From Companilactobacillus paralimentarius DSM 13238 = JCM 10415 (GTDB taxonomy: Bacteria; Bacillota; Bacilli; Lactobacillales; Lactobacillaceae), in assembly GCF_001434985.1 (NCBI RefSeq), contig NZ_AZES01000017.1, positions 1-43,698 of the forward strand: 43,698 bases of DNA, read 5' to 3'. A model generated the notes under the pieces. It was not told where the DNA came from. It did no database searches and was given only the letters and a program-made list of their open reading frames with translations. Of this stretch, positions 18,199-27,313 are shown piece after piece. The position numbers and the translations under genes are program-made. The number at the start of each line of letters is the position of its first letter. The first letter of the stretch is position 1.

Positions 18199-18760
18199 AG
18201 AAGATTCAAGATATTATGAAGAGATTGTTGCTAAGAAGAGAATGTTCGGAGGCAAAATTTTTGATGTTGATGTAGAACAAGTAGTTTTGCCAAACGGAAT
18301 CCCTGATATTCGTGAAGTTGTTCAACATCATGGAGCTGTCGCAATTATTCCATTTACTAATGATGGCAAGATGATTTTTGTTAGACAATGGCGGACACCT
18401 TTAGAACAAGAAACTTTGGAAATTCCCGCTGGTAAAATTGATTCGGATGAAGGTAGTGACTTGAAAGAGGTCGCCTTACGCGAAATGGATGAAGAATTAG
18501 GATTAACAACTGATAATCTTGAAAAAGTGACAGCTTTTTTTGCCAGTCCTGGATATTCAAATGAGAAATTGACGGTCTTTAAAGCAACTGATTTGAAGAA
18601 AGTCGAGTTTAAACGTCCATTGGATCCTGATGAATTTTTAAATGTAGAAGAATTAACATTGTCTGAGGCTAAAGAACAAATTGACAAAGGTGTTATTTGT
18701 GACTCCAAATCAATCTATGCAGTTACTTACTGGGAATTAATGGAAGCAAAGGAAAAATAA
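18191..18760 (+). CDS. Nudix hydrolase, ADP-ribose pyrophosphatase type
   Basis: The 189-residue protein resembles the YqkG/NudF group, which splits ADP-ribose to AMP and ribose 5-phosphate. The Nudix helix carries REMDEELGL, and the RQWRTPLEQETLEIPAGK block upstream is typical of ADP-ribose pyrophosphatases. Counted from the AGK glycine, nine residues rather than seven separate the first glutamate from RE, so the loop of the Nudix box is two residues longer than the consensus. The gene overlaps the exporter upstream by 8 bases and abuts the next gene. Confidence 0.85.
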   Translation: MSKEDSRYYEEIVAKKRMFGGKIFDVDVEQVVLPNGIPDIREVVQHHGAVAIIPFTNDGKMIFVRQWRTPLEQETLEIPAGKIDSDEGSDLKEVALREMDEELGLTTDNLEKVTAFFASPGYSNEKLTVFKATDLKKVEFKRPLDPDEFLNVEELTLSEAKEQIDKGVICDSKSIYAVTYWELMEAKEK

Positions 18761-19048
18761 ATGTTTTCTAAATTGAAAGACTATTATCATTCAAAAATTA
18801 AATCAACTGATCAACCACAGACCGTAGTACGAGCTGATCAGGTTGAACAGCAACAGGAAAAGTTGCGTATGCAGGAACGCCGTCGAGCTGAACAAGAGTA
18901 TGCAAAACAGCATCCTGAGCAAATTATTGAAGAAAAAATGCAATCTTTTGATAATAAGACAAATCGTTTGAAAAAAAAGTTAAATATTGCAATCATTACA
19001 GTATTCGGCCTAATTATCTTAGTGTTTTTAATATTATTTTTTATTTGA
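18761..19048 (+). CDS. Uncharacterised small tail-anchored membrane protein (95 aa)
   Basis: I do not recognise a named family. The protein is a highly charged, Q/E/R-rich, probably helical N-terminal region (about 20-72, including QVEQQQEKLRMQERRRAEQEYAKQ in shorter runs) followed by one C-terminal TM helix (about 75-95), so it looks tail-anchored with the bulk in the cytoplasm. It starts directly after the Nudix stop codon and ends 10 bases before mtnN, so it belongs to that operon. No enzyme motif is visible. Confidence 0.7.
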   Translation: MFSKLKDYYHSKIKSTDQPQTVVRADQVEQQQEKLRMQERRRAEQEYAKQHPEQIIEEKMQSFDNKTNRLKKKLNIAIITVFGLIILVFLILFFI

Positions 19049-19058
19049 GGAGTAAAGT

Positions 19059-19748
19059 ATGAAAATTGGTGTAATCGTTCCAATGGAAGAAGAAATTAAA
19101 TTAATGAAGGAATCTTTAACCGATGTTAAAAAAGATTCTGTAGCTGGAGTAGATATTACAATTGGTAATTATAAAGATCATCAAGTGTATTTAGCTCAAA
19201 GTGGAATTGGTAAAGTACAAGCGGGAATGACAACGACAATTATCAATGAACGTTATCAACCAGATTTTATTGTTAATACTGGTTCAGCTGGTGGTATTGG
19301 TGAAGGTCTACATATTGGTGATGTTGTTATTTCAGACAAGATGGCTTATCACGATGTTGATGCAACTGGCTTTGGTTATAAAGTTGGTCAGTTACCTCAA
19401 CAAGAGCTTTACTTTAATGCAGATAAGACTTATGTTGAAAAGATTGCGGCCGCTGCTAAGAGAACAGGTTTGACATCACGTGTTGGTTTGATTGTAACTG
19501 GAGACCAATTTATTGACGCAGCTGAAAAAATTGCTACAATTAAAAAGTCTTTCCCAGATGCCTTAGCATCTGAAATGGAAGGTGCAGCTGTGGCTCAAGT
19601 CTGTACACAATTCAAAACACCATTCGTTGTTATTCGTTCAATGAGTGATGTTGGTGACGAAAGTGCTAGTGTAAACTTTGACGAATTTGTTCTACAAGCT
19701 GGACGCAAATCAGTAACAATGTTGCTGAACTTTTTAGACCAAGAATAG
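19059..19748 (+). CDS. mtnN: 5'-methylthioadenosine/S-adenosylhomocysteine nucleosidase MtnN (Pfs)
   Basis: MtnN hydrolyses 5'-methylthioadenosine and S-adenosylhomocysteine to adenine and the thioribose or ribosyl product, recycling by-products of SAM use; the latter feeds LuxS where present. The 229-residue length is typical. The key residues fall at the same numbers as in the E. coli enzyme: E12, E174 (in SEMEGAA) and D197 (in MSDVGDES). GAGGAG precedes the ATG. It lies upstream of a cysteine desulfurase, so the cluster has a sulfur-metabolism flavour. Confidence 0.96.
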   Translation: MKIGVIVPMEEEIKLMKESLTDVKKDSVAGVDITIGNYKDHQVYLAQSGIGKVQAGMTTTIINERYQPDFIVNTGSAGGIGEGLHIGDVVISDKMAYHDVDATGFGYKVGQLPQQELYFNADKTYVEKIAAAAKRTGLTSRVGLIVTGDQFIDAAEKIATIKKSFPDALASEMEGAAVAQVCTQFKTPFVVIRSMSDVGDESASVNFDEFVLQAGRKSVTMLLNFLDQE

Positions 19749-19760
19749 AGGGGATTTATT

Positions 19761-20909
19761 GTGGCATTTGTTTATTTAGATAATGCTGCTACGACACCAA
19801 TGGCTACATCTGTAGTCGATGTGATCAGCGATCAAATGACAAATAATTTTGGTAATGCTTCTGCTACCAATTATTTTGGGCGTCAAGCTCGTAAAGTTTT
19901 AGATGAAAGTCGGCATGTAATCGCTCAAAGTATCAATGCAAAAAATTCAGAAATTGTTTTTACAAGTGGTGGTACTGAAAGTGACAATACGGCTGTCGTT
20001 GAAACAGCTTTATCTAGACAAAAATTAGGAAAACATATTATAACAACAGCGATTGAACACGAAGCTATTTTGAAACCATTAGCCTACTTGGAATCACTTG
20101 GCTTTGAAGTTACTTATCTTAAGCCTAATGAACGTGGTGAAGTTACTGTTCAACAAGTTAAAGATGCGTTACGTGATGATACTATTTTAGTAACAATCAT
20201 GTATGGTAATAATGAAGTTGGTTCAATGAATCCTATTAAAGAAATTGGTGAATTATTAAAAGATCATCAAGCCTTTTTCCATACGGATGCTGTACAAGCT
20301 TATGGCATGGAAGATATTGATGTCAAAGCTGAACACATTGATATGCTTTCAACATCAGCACATAAAATCAATGGTCCTAAGTTTATCGGTTTTTTATATA
20401 TTAATGACGATATTCATATTCCATCTTTTGTTAAGGGTGGAGATCAAGAAACTAAACGTCGTGCAGGAACTGAAAATGTGCCTGCCATTGCTGGTTTTGC
20501 TAAAGCAGTACAATTGATCACACCAGATGAAAAGAAAGCTCGTCAAAATCGTTATTTTGGTTTCAAACAAAAGATTCAAGAAATTTTGAAAGAAAACAAT
20601 ATTCCTTTTGGAATTAATGGGCCTACTGATAGTCATGCATTAAATCATGTGATGAATTTGTATTTGCCAGGTATTGATCGTGGGGTCTTGTTGACTCGTT
20701 TAGATCTTGAAGGCTTCGCTATTTCTGGTGGTTCTGCATGTACGGCCGGTAGTTTGGAACCTTCTCATGTCTTAGTAGCAATGTTTGGTGAGGATAGTCC
20801 TAAAATTAATGATTCAGTACGAATTAGTTTTGGTAAGGACAATACTGAGGCCGAAATTGTTAAATTTACAAATAAGTTAGTAGATATCGTTTCCGACTTG
20901 ACTAATTAA
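19761..20909 (+). CDS. Cysteine desulfurase (NifS/IscS family)
   Basis: This PLP enzyme takes sulfur from cysteine as a persulfide. In the 382-residue protein the PLP lysine is K202 (SAHKING) and the catalytic cysteine is C327 (GSACTAGS). The start is GTG at 19761, with GAGGGGA upstream. The desulfurase-mnmA pair mirrors Bacillus yrvO-mnmA, in which the desulfurase hands sulfur to MnmA for tRNA 2-thiolation, so that role is inferred here. DUF1831 lies between the two genes. No Fe-S scaffold gene is seen in the window. Confidence 0.92.
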   Translation: MAFVYLDNAATTPMATSVVDVISDQMTNNFGNASATNYFGRQARKVLDESRHVIAQSINAKNSEIVFTSGGTESDNTAVVETALSRQKLGKHIITTAIEHEAILKPLAYLESLGFEVTYLKPNERGEVTVQQVKDALRDDTILVTIMYGNNEVGSMNPIKEIGELLKDHQAFFHTDAVQAYGMEDIDVKAEHIDMLSTSAHKINGPKFIGFLYINDDIHIPSFVKGGDQETKRRAGTENVPAIAGFAKAVQLITPDEKKARQNRYFGFKQKIQEILKENNIPFGINGPTDSHALNHVMNLYLPGIDRGVLLTRLDLEGFAISGGSACTAGSLEPSHVLVAMFGEDSPKINDSVRISFGKDNTEAEIVKFTNKLVDIVSDLTN

Positions 20910-20963
20910 TTAATTTTATTCAAACTTATAACTAATAATGATTATTTATAAGGGATGATAAAT

Positions 20964-21299
20964 ATGGATAAAAAACAAGCTCAAGTACTTGGGGACCAAG
21001 AAGTTTATGAATTAAGTCCAGAGGTCAAACGTTATTCACTAATGGATAGTGGTTTTAAGGAAACTAACAAGGGTGGATTCCGTTTGGAACATCCACTCAA
21101 TGGGACTTCCCCATATGCAGCTAGATTTTTTGTTAAGGCTGTTGTTAGTAAAGATTTAGGTAGTTTGAAACTATCAATTACCGATAAAAGTGGTATGCAC
21201 AATATTAATATCTTTAAATTGAAGGATTCTGAAGAAGAGATTCAAGATTACAGATATTTAATGGACTTTTTGAAAGAAAAACATGTATTAGCAAAATAA
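20964..21299 (+). CDS. DUF1831 family protein
   Basis: The 111-residue soluble protein matches, by memory, the LAB family DUF1831, often found beside nifS-type genes. No catalytic motif is visible; it looks like a small mixed alpha/beta domain. I chose the ATG at 20964 because AAGGG (20950-20954) lies 9 bases before it, whereas the earlier in-frame ATG at 20955 abuts that site. Its place between the desulfurase and mnmA suggests a role in sulfur transfer or tRNA thiolation, but that is inference from position only. Confidence 0.75.
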   Translation: MDKKQAQVLGDQEVYELSPEVKRYSLMDSGFKETNKGGFRLEHPLNGTSPYAARFFVKAVVSKDLGSLKLSITDKSGMHNINIFKLKDSEEEIQDYRYLMDFLKEKHVLAK

Positions 21300-21303
21300 A
21301 TGA

Positions 21304-22431
<1,128 letters not shown>

Positions 22432-22445
22432 TGATTAAAAAATAG

Positions 22446-22506
22446 ACATCTGTTAGAGTTTGTAATACACATAGATGATATGTGTATCTCTAACGGATGT
22501 TTTTTT
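22446..22506 (+). terminator. Long terminator after mnmA
   Basis: A 13-bp outer stem (22446-22458 with 22488-22500, one G-U pair) encloses a 6-nt one-sided bulge and an 8-bp inner stem (ATACACAT 22465-22472 with ATGTGTAT 22480-22487). Six T residues follow. It ends the desulfurase-DUF1831-mnmA unit. Confidence 0.9.
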
Positions 22507-22531
22507 ATTCTCTGTAAAAATTGGGCTTAAC

Positions 22532-22560
22532 TTGAAAAAAGATGTTAAAAAATCCATAAT
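22532..22560 (+). promoter_or_regulatory. Promoter of the histidine phosphatase-TPR-recD2 operon
   Basis: TTGAAA (22532-22537) and CATAAT (22555-22560) are 17 bases apart, a near-consensus sigma-A promoter. It lies between the mnmA terminator and the AAGGTGAGAG ribosome-binding site of the next gene. Confidence 0.65.
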
Positions 22561-22593
22561 TGTAATTAATTAACTTTGTAAGGTGAGAGAAAA

Positions 22594-23244
22594 ATGGAAT
22601 TGTATTTTGTCAGACATGGAAAGACCCAATGGAATTTAGAGGGAAAATATCAGGGTGGACATGGGGATTCGCCTTTGTTGTCAGAAAGCTTGCATGATAT
22701 TGGCTTGTTAGCAAAGCGATTGGAAAATGTGGAGATTGATCATATGTATTCAAGTCCACTTCCACGTGCTAGAACAACAGCTGAAACTTTAATTAAAGAT
22801 TTGCATCGTGACATTGACTTGTCCATTGTTGGTGATTTACGAGAATTCGATTTAGGTATTATGGAAGGTCGTAAATTTTCAGAGTTAGAGCGTGAAATGC
22901 CTGAAGTTATTTATGCTTTTAGGCATCAACCTAAAGATTACGATTATGATTTAATTCGTGGGGAGTCTTTTGAAGAAGTAGCAAAGAGAACAACGAATGC
23001 TGTGCAAAGGATTGTTGAAGCCAATCATGAAAAAGGTAGTGTTGTAATTGTTAGTCATGGTGCTGCTTTAGTTACGATGATTCAATCATTATTAGGTACA
23101 AAAGTTGATGAAATTAGAAAAGATGGTGGATTGTCAAATACAAGTTTGACACATTTACAATATAAAGATGGCCAATATAAGTTGGTCGAATGGAATGAAA
23201 CGGGATACTTACACAAGAAACTTGAGAGTTCCGATACGATTTGA
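22594..23244 (+). CDS. Histidine phosphatase family protein (phosphoglycerate mutase-like)
   Basis: The 216-residue protein belongs to the cofactor-dependent phosphoglycerate mutase/phosphatase superfamily: the RHGKTQWN motif gives the phospho-accepting H8, with R7, an acid E84 and the second histidine H155 (VSHGAAL). Many LAB genes of this type are annotated gpmB, but length and sequence suit a phosphatase of unknown substrate better than the glycolytic mutase. It is the first gene of a three-gene unit with a TPR protein and recD2; in Bacillus the mnmA-yrrB-recD2 block lacks it. Confidence 0.85.
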   Translation: MELYFVRHGKTQWNLEGKYQGGHGDSPLLSESLHDIGLLAKRLENVEIDHMYSSPLPRARTTAETLIKDLHRDIDLSIVGDLREFDLGIMEGRKFSELEREMPEVIYAFRHQPKDYDYDLIRGESFEEVAKRTTNAVQRIVEANHEKGSVVIVSHGAALVTMIQSLLGTKVDEIRKDGGLSNTSLTHLQYKDGQYKLVEWNETGYLHKKLESSDTI

Positions 23245-23252
23245 GGTATTAG

Positions 23253-23915
23253 ATGGATAAAAAAGCAGAACAATTATTTAACGATGGGAATAAACAAGAG
23301 GCAATTAAATTACTTGTTGCTGATTTAAATAAGAATCCGAAACAATTACCAGAAATTTTACAATTATCAACTTATTTAGTGCAAGCTGGAGATTTGGAGC
23401 AAGCTGAAGAACTTTTGGCTCGTTCCTTGGAAATGTTTAAAGACAATCAAGATCTACTTTATAACTTGGGAAATGTTTATTATTTGGCTGATAAGTATGA
23501 TAAAGCTAATCAAATTTTCCAGAATCTGATTGATGATAATTATGCCTTTGAAGCTTATTTTATGATGGCTAAAACATTGGATCAGCAGGGAAAACGTCAA
23601 TTAGCAATTATGTACGCTTTGACAGCTGTTGAAAAAGCTCCCAAAGATTTACAAGCTAATGAATTATTAGCCGATTTATTGCTGGCTAACGGTAATTTTG
23701 ATGAGGCCTTAGGATTTTACAGGACAGCTAATGAAATCCATCCAGAGGCCAAGAATTACTTTAATATGGCATTATGTGCAATGAATCTTAAGAAGGATTA
23801 TCAAAGTTATTTAAATGAATCTAAAAAATTAGATCAGGCCTACTATTTGAAACATGAAAAAAAATTAGCCGATCTCCAAGAATTTATCAAACAACAAGGA
23901 GAGAAGAATGACTGA
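23253..23915 (+). CDS. Tetratricopeptide-repeat protein (YrrB-like)
   Basis: The 220-residue protein is almost wholly made of TPR-like helical pairs, for example ...LLYNLGNVYYLADKYDKANQIF... and ...NYFNMALCAMNLKKDYQSYL... (units separated by about 34 residues). Such proteins act as protein-binding scaffolds; there is no signal peptide or TM helix, so it is cytoplasmic. It corresponds in position to Bacillus yrrB, between mnmA and recD2. It overlaps recD2 by 8 bases, so the two are coupled. The partner is not known. Confidence 0.85.
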   Translation: MDKKAEQLFNDGNKQEAIKLLVADLNKNPKQLPEILQLSTYLVQAGDLEQAEELLARSLEMFKDNQDLLYNLGNVYYLADKYDKANQIFQNLIDDNYAFEAYFMMAKTLDQQGKRQLAIMYALTAVEKAPKDLQANELLADLLLANGNFDEALGFYRTANEIHPEAKNYFNMALCAMNLKKDYQSYLNESKKLDQAYYLKHEKKLADLQEFIKQQGEKND

Positions 23916-26271
23916 AAGTGATAAACAGTATTTTGTTGGCACCGTTAAAGCCATATTCTTTGAGAATCCTGAAAATTTATTTAAAATCTTTACGATCAAG
24001 ATCAAGAAAACCAATACAGATTGGGATGCTAATGATATTGTCGTAACTGGTAGTTTTGGTGAAATTTCAGAAGAAGAAGAATATCGTTTTGAAGGCAATA
24101 TGGTTGATCATCCAAAATACGGTAAACAATTTCAAGCCACTTCTTATAAGCGTAGTCGTCCTAGTGGACGTAAAGAATTGATTAGTTTCTTTTCCAGCGA
24201 TGAATTTCCCGGTATCGGTAAAAAGAAGGCTGAAAAGATTGTTGATGAGCTGGGAGAGAATGCAATTGATAAAATTTTGCAAGATCCTCATGCTCTCGAT
24301 TTCTTGAAGTTGGGTGAAGAAAAAACTAACAATATTGTTGATCAAATTTCTAAGAATCATCTAACCGAGCAAGTACTGTACCAACTGAATAATTATGGCT
24401 TTGGAACTACTTTGAGTGCTCGCATTTTTCAAAAATACGGTGCTCAAACGTTGGATAAAATTACAGAGGATCCATATCAGTTAGTTTTGGATGTCAAAGG
24501 TGTTGGTTTTAAACGTGCTGACGAATTAGCTAAACGTTTGGGTATCACGGGTGATGATCCTCGAAGAATTAAGGGTGCTTTGATTCAAATGGTTAGTTTG
24601 ATCATCAATGAAACGGGGGATACTTTTGTATCTCAGAATGATCTGATCAAACGTGCAAGTGGTGTTCTGAATGCCAATTCAACTCCGGATTTGAATAAAA
24701 AATTATTATCAGGCTTGAAAAAACTAGTCAATGATGGTGCATTGGCAGTTGAAGATGGACACGTCTACGAAAAGAATTTGTCTGATAGTGAATGGTCGAT
24801 TGCACAGTCACTTAAAATGATTACTGATACTTTTAAAGGTGTGGAATGGACCAAACATCAATTTAAAAAGGAATTGAAACATGTTGAAAAGACTTTTAAA
24901 GTTCAATATGATGAGTCACAAGAAAAAGCCATCGAACAATCATTAACGCATTCAATTTTTCTTTTAACCGGTGGTCCTGGAACTGGTAAGACTACTATTA
25001 TTAATGCTATTGTGTCATCTTATGCTAAGTTAAATGATGCAACACTTGATCCTAGTTCTGAAGATTATGCGATTGCTTTAGCTGCACCAACAGGTCGGGC
25101 GGCTAAACATATGGGTGAGTCTACTGGTTTACCAGCAATGACAATTCATCGTTTACTAGGTTTAACAGGAACTGAAGATGATGAATTTGCCGAACCAACT
25201 TTAGATTGTAAGCTTTTGATTATTGATGAGATGTCCATGGTAGATACAAAACTCTTTAGAACACTAATCAATGCAGTTCAACCTGGTACACAAGTTGTTC
25301 TTGTAGGTGATAAAGATCAGTTACCATCAGTAGGACCAGGACAAGTGTTTTCAGATTTGATCAACAGCGATGTTTTCCCAACAACAATTTTGAATGAAAT
25401 TCACCGTCAGGATGAGGATTCAACTATTATTCAATTGGCACATGATATTAATGAAGGTATTATTGATGATGCTATTTTCCAAAATAAAGCTGATCGAAGT
25501 TTTATCAATTGTAATAGTCGAAATGTTCCAGAGGTTCTATCACAAATTGTTAGCAAATCAGAGGACCGTGGGTTTGATATTGCTGATGTTCAAGTCTTGG
25601 CACCGATGTATCGAGGTCAAGCAGGTATTGATAATTTGAATGTTGTTATTCAAAATGTTGTGAATCCAATGGCACCTAAACGAAAAGAAGTTTCTGTTGG
25701 TAATACTAAGTATCGGATTAATGATAAAGTCGTTTATTTGGTTAATACTCCAGAAGATAATGTTTTTAATGGTGAGATTGGTAAAATTGTCGGGATAATT
25801 TTAGCTAAGGAAAATACCGATCACGTTGATAAACTAATTATTGATTTTGATGGTAATGAAGTTTCATTGGATCGTAAGGATTGGATTAATATTTCTCTAG
25901 CTTACTGTACCTCGATTCATAAGGCTCAGGGTTCGGAGTTCGAAATGGTTATTTTACCTTTAGTCAATGAAGAATCAAGAATGTTACGTCGTAATTTACT
26001 ATATACAGCAGTAACTCGTTCAAGACGTCTCTTGATTATGGTTGGCGACCGTTCGGCTTTTGAAAGGTCCATTCGTGATCAGTCAAACGAACGTCAGACT
26101 ACTTTAAAGGAACGAATTTTTGCTACTTTTAAAATTAACCCTAAAAGGGAAGAGCCTGAAGAGGATAAGGCTGAACCGAAGGATTATCATTTAACATTGG
26201 ATATGGTAATGAATAATTCTATTGATCCAATGATTGGTATGGATAATGTAACTCCATATAATTTTCTCTAA
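23908..26271 (+). CDS. recD2: ATP-dependent DNA helicase RecD2
   Basis: RecD2 is a 5'-3' SF1B helicase that acts in DNA repair and replication-fork processing without RecBC. The 787 residues have an N-terminal OB/helix-hairpin-helix region (FFSSDEFPGIGKKKAEKIVDELG and a second HhH, DVKGVGFKRADELAKRLG), then the helicase core. Walker A is GGPGTGKTT (355-363) and Walker B is LLIIDEMSMVD; further motifs are VLVGDKDQLPSVGPG and SIHKAQGSEFE (motif V/VI region). Length is near the family norm. It is the last gene of its operon and ends at a two-way terminator. Confidence 0.95.
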   Translation: MTESDKQYFVGTVKAIFFENPENLFKIFTIKIKKTNTDWDANDIVVTGSFGEISEEEEYRFEGNMVDHPKYGKQFQATSYKRSRPSGRKELISFFSSDEFPGIGKKKAEKIVDELGENAIDKILQDPHALDFLKLGEEKTNNIVDQISKNHLTEQVLYQLNNYGFGTTLSARIFQKYGAQTLDKITEDPYQLVLDVKGVGFKRADELAKRLGITGDDPRRIKGALIQMVSLIINETGDTFVSQNDLIKRASGVLNANSTPDLNKKLLSGLKKLVNDGALAVEDGHVYEKNLSDSEWSIAQSLKMITDTFKGVEWTKHQFKKELKHVEKTFKVQYDESQEKAIEQSLTHSIFLLTGGPGTGKTTIINAIVSSYAKLNDATLDPSSEDYAIALAAPTGRAAKHMGESTGLPAMTIHRLLGLTGTEDDEFAEPTLDCKLLIIDEMSMVDTKLFRTLINAVQPGTQVVLVGDKDQLPSVGPGQVFSDLINSDVFPTTILNEIHRQDEDSTIIQLAHDINEGIIDDAIFQNKADRSFINCNSRNVPEVLSQIVSKSEDRGFDIADVQVLAPMYRGQAGIDNLNVVIQNVVNPMAPKRKEVSVGNTKYRINDKVVYLVNTPEDNVFNGEIGKIVGIILAKENTDHVDKLIIDFDGNEVSLDRKDWINISLAYCTSIHKAQGSEFEMVILPLVNEESRMLRRNLLYTAVTRSRRLLIMVGDRSAFERSIRDQSNERQTTLKERIFATFKINPKREEPEEDKAEPKDYHLTLDMVMNNSIDPMIGMDNVTPYNFL

Positions 26272-26320
26272 AAAAATAACGCCTAGTGTGATTGAGAAGT
26301 CACATTAAGCGTTATTTTTT
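26271..26320. terminator. Bidirectional terminator between recD2 and the lipid kinase gene
   Basis: AAAAAATAACGC... and ...GCGTTATTTTTT form a long imperfect stem (inner arms TGTGA and TCACA) with A and T tracts on both sides. It serves both converging genes: it begins in the recD2 stop codon and overlaps the last codons of the minus-strand kinase gene. Confidence 0.9.
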
Positions 26321-27258
26321 ATAGGTAACCAGAACGGGTGTCGACTAGTTTCGAAATTAAAATCAAATTCATGTTGATTTAATTCTTCGCCATCCATTTG
26401 GCCATGTTGTTCGGTGTAATTTTTTAATTCGAACTGTTCAGCTTCAATATGCCAAACATTTTTATCTTGTAAGTGTGATCCATTTGTTAACAATCTGGTC
26501 AATAATTTAACAAGTTTAGGTGTACTGATCTTCTTAACCACTACCAAATTTAAATGATGGTTAAAAGGAGATGCGGTAGGATCAATAGCAAAGCCACCAC
26601 CAAAATAGGGATGGTTGGTTGCAACAACGACGTAAGCAGAATCGAAGTGTTTTTGATGTTGTTGGTAATTGACATCTAATCCGAAGGCTTTCTGACGTTT
26701 AAGTACTTTTAGCAGGTTGGTAAAGTAGGAGAGTGTTCCTAAGCCTAAATTATTGAGAAATTCTTTTCTTTCTGAATGATTGGTGTAATAGACGGTACTA
26801 GCGTCAAAACCGATTCCAATATTATTAATAAAATAATGAGAAAAGTCTTTGCTAGTAGCTTTCCCAACGTCAATCATCCGTGGTTCTTTCAAGGAAAGGA
26901 TAGCTTGCATTAAAATGACTGGATCTTTGGTCTTTAATTTAATACCACGACAAAAGTCATTACCAGAACCACCGGGAATATAGCCTAAGGCGGTGTCTGG
27001 ATAGTTAGAAGACTTAATACCGTTAACGGCTTGATTTAAAGTACCATCGCCACCGATGACGACAATTTTATTAGCTTGATGGAGATTGGCTAATTGCTTA
27101 GCAATTCTTTGACCATCACCGTTACATTTAGTTAAGTGAATTTCGTATGGAATATCTATTTGTTTTAGAAAACTTGTAACTTTGTTGCAAGCTTTTTGAG
27201 CACGTCCACTTCCAGCGTGATGGTTTAAAATTATTTCGATTCTTTCAGTTTTTTCCAT
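26305..27258 (-). CDS. Diacylglycerol kinase family lipid kinase
   Basis: The 317-residue protein has the N-terminal DAGK catalytic domain with the ATP-binding GGDGTLN motif (69-75) and the GSGNDFCRG block, then the C-terminal beta-sandwich of the YegS/DgkB/sphingosine-kinase fold. Close relatives phosphorylate diacylglycerol (DgkB) or similar lipids at the membrane; the substrate here is not proven. The ATG at 27258 was chosen because AAAGGG lies 6 bases upstream; an open frame runs 46 codons further up but crosses the rnjA terminator. It lies behind rnjA, separated by a terminator. Confidence 0.87.
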   Translation of the reverse strand: MEKTERIEIILNHHAGSGRAQKACNKVTSFLKQIDIPYEIHLTKCNGDGQRIAKQLANLHQANKIVVIGGDGTLNQAVNGIKSSNYPDTALGYIPGGSGNDFCRGIKLKTKDPVILMQAILSLKEPRMIDVGKATSKDFSHYFINNIGIGFDASTVYYTNHSERKEFLNNLGLGTLSYFTNLLKVLKRQKAFGLDVNYQQHQKHFDSAYVVVATNHPYFGGGFAIDPTASPFNHHLNLVVVKKISTPKLVKLLTRLLTNGSHLQDKNVWHIEAEQFELKNYTEQHGQMDGEELNQHEFDFNFETSRHPFWLPIKNNA

Positions 27259-27275
27259 TTTGTAACCCTTTAAAT

Positions 27276-27303
27276 AAAAAAAGTAGATCAAGTGATCTAC
27301 TTT
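27276..27303 (-). terminator. Terminator of the rpoY-rnjA operon
   Basis: AAAGTAGATCA (27280-27290) and TGATCTACTTT (27293-27303) form a perfect 11-bp stem with a 2-base centre (so a 4-6 nt loop in practice). On the minus strand it is followed by U residues. It lies 11 bases past the rnjA stop. Confidence 0.9.
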
Positions 27304-27313
27304 AAAATTGAAT

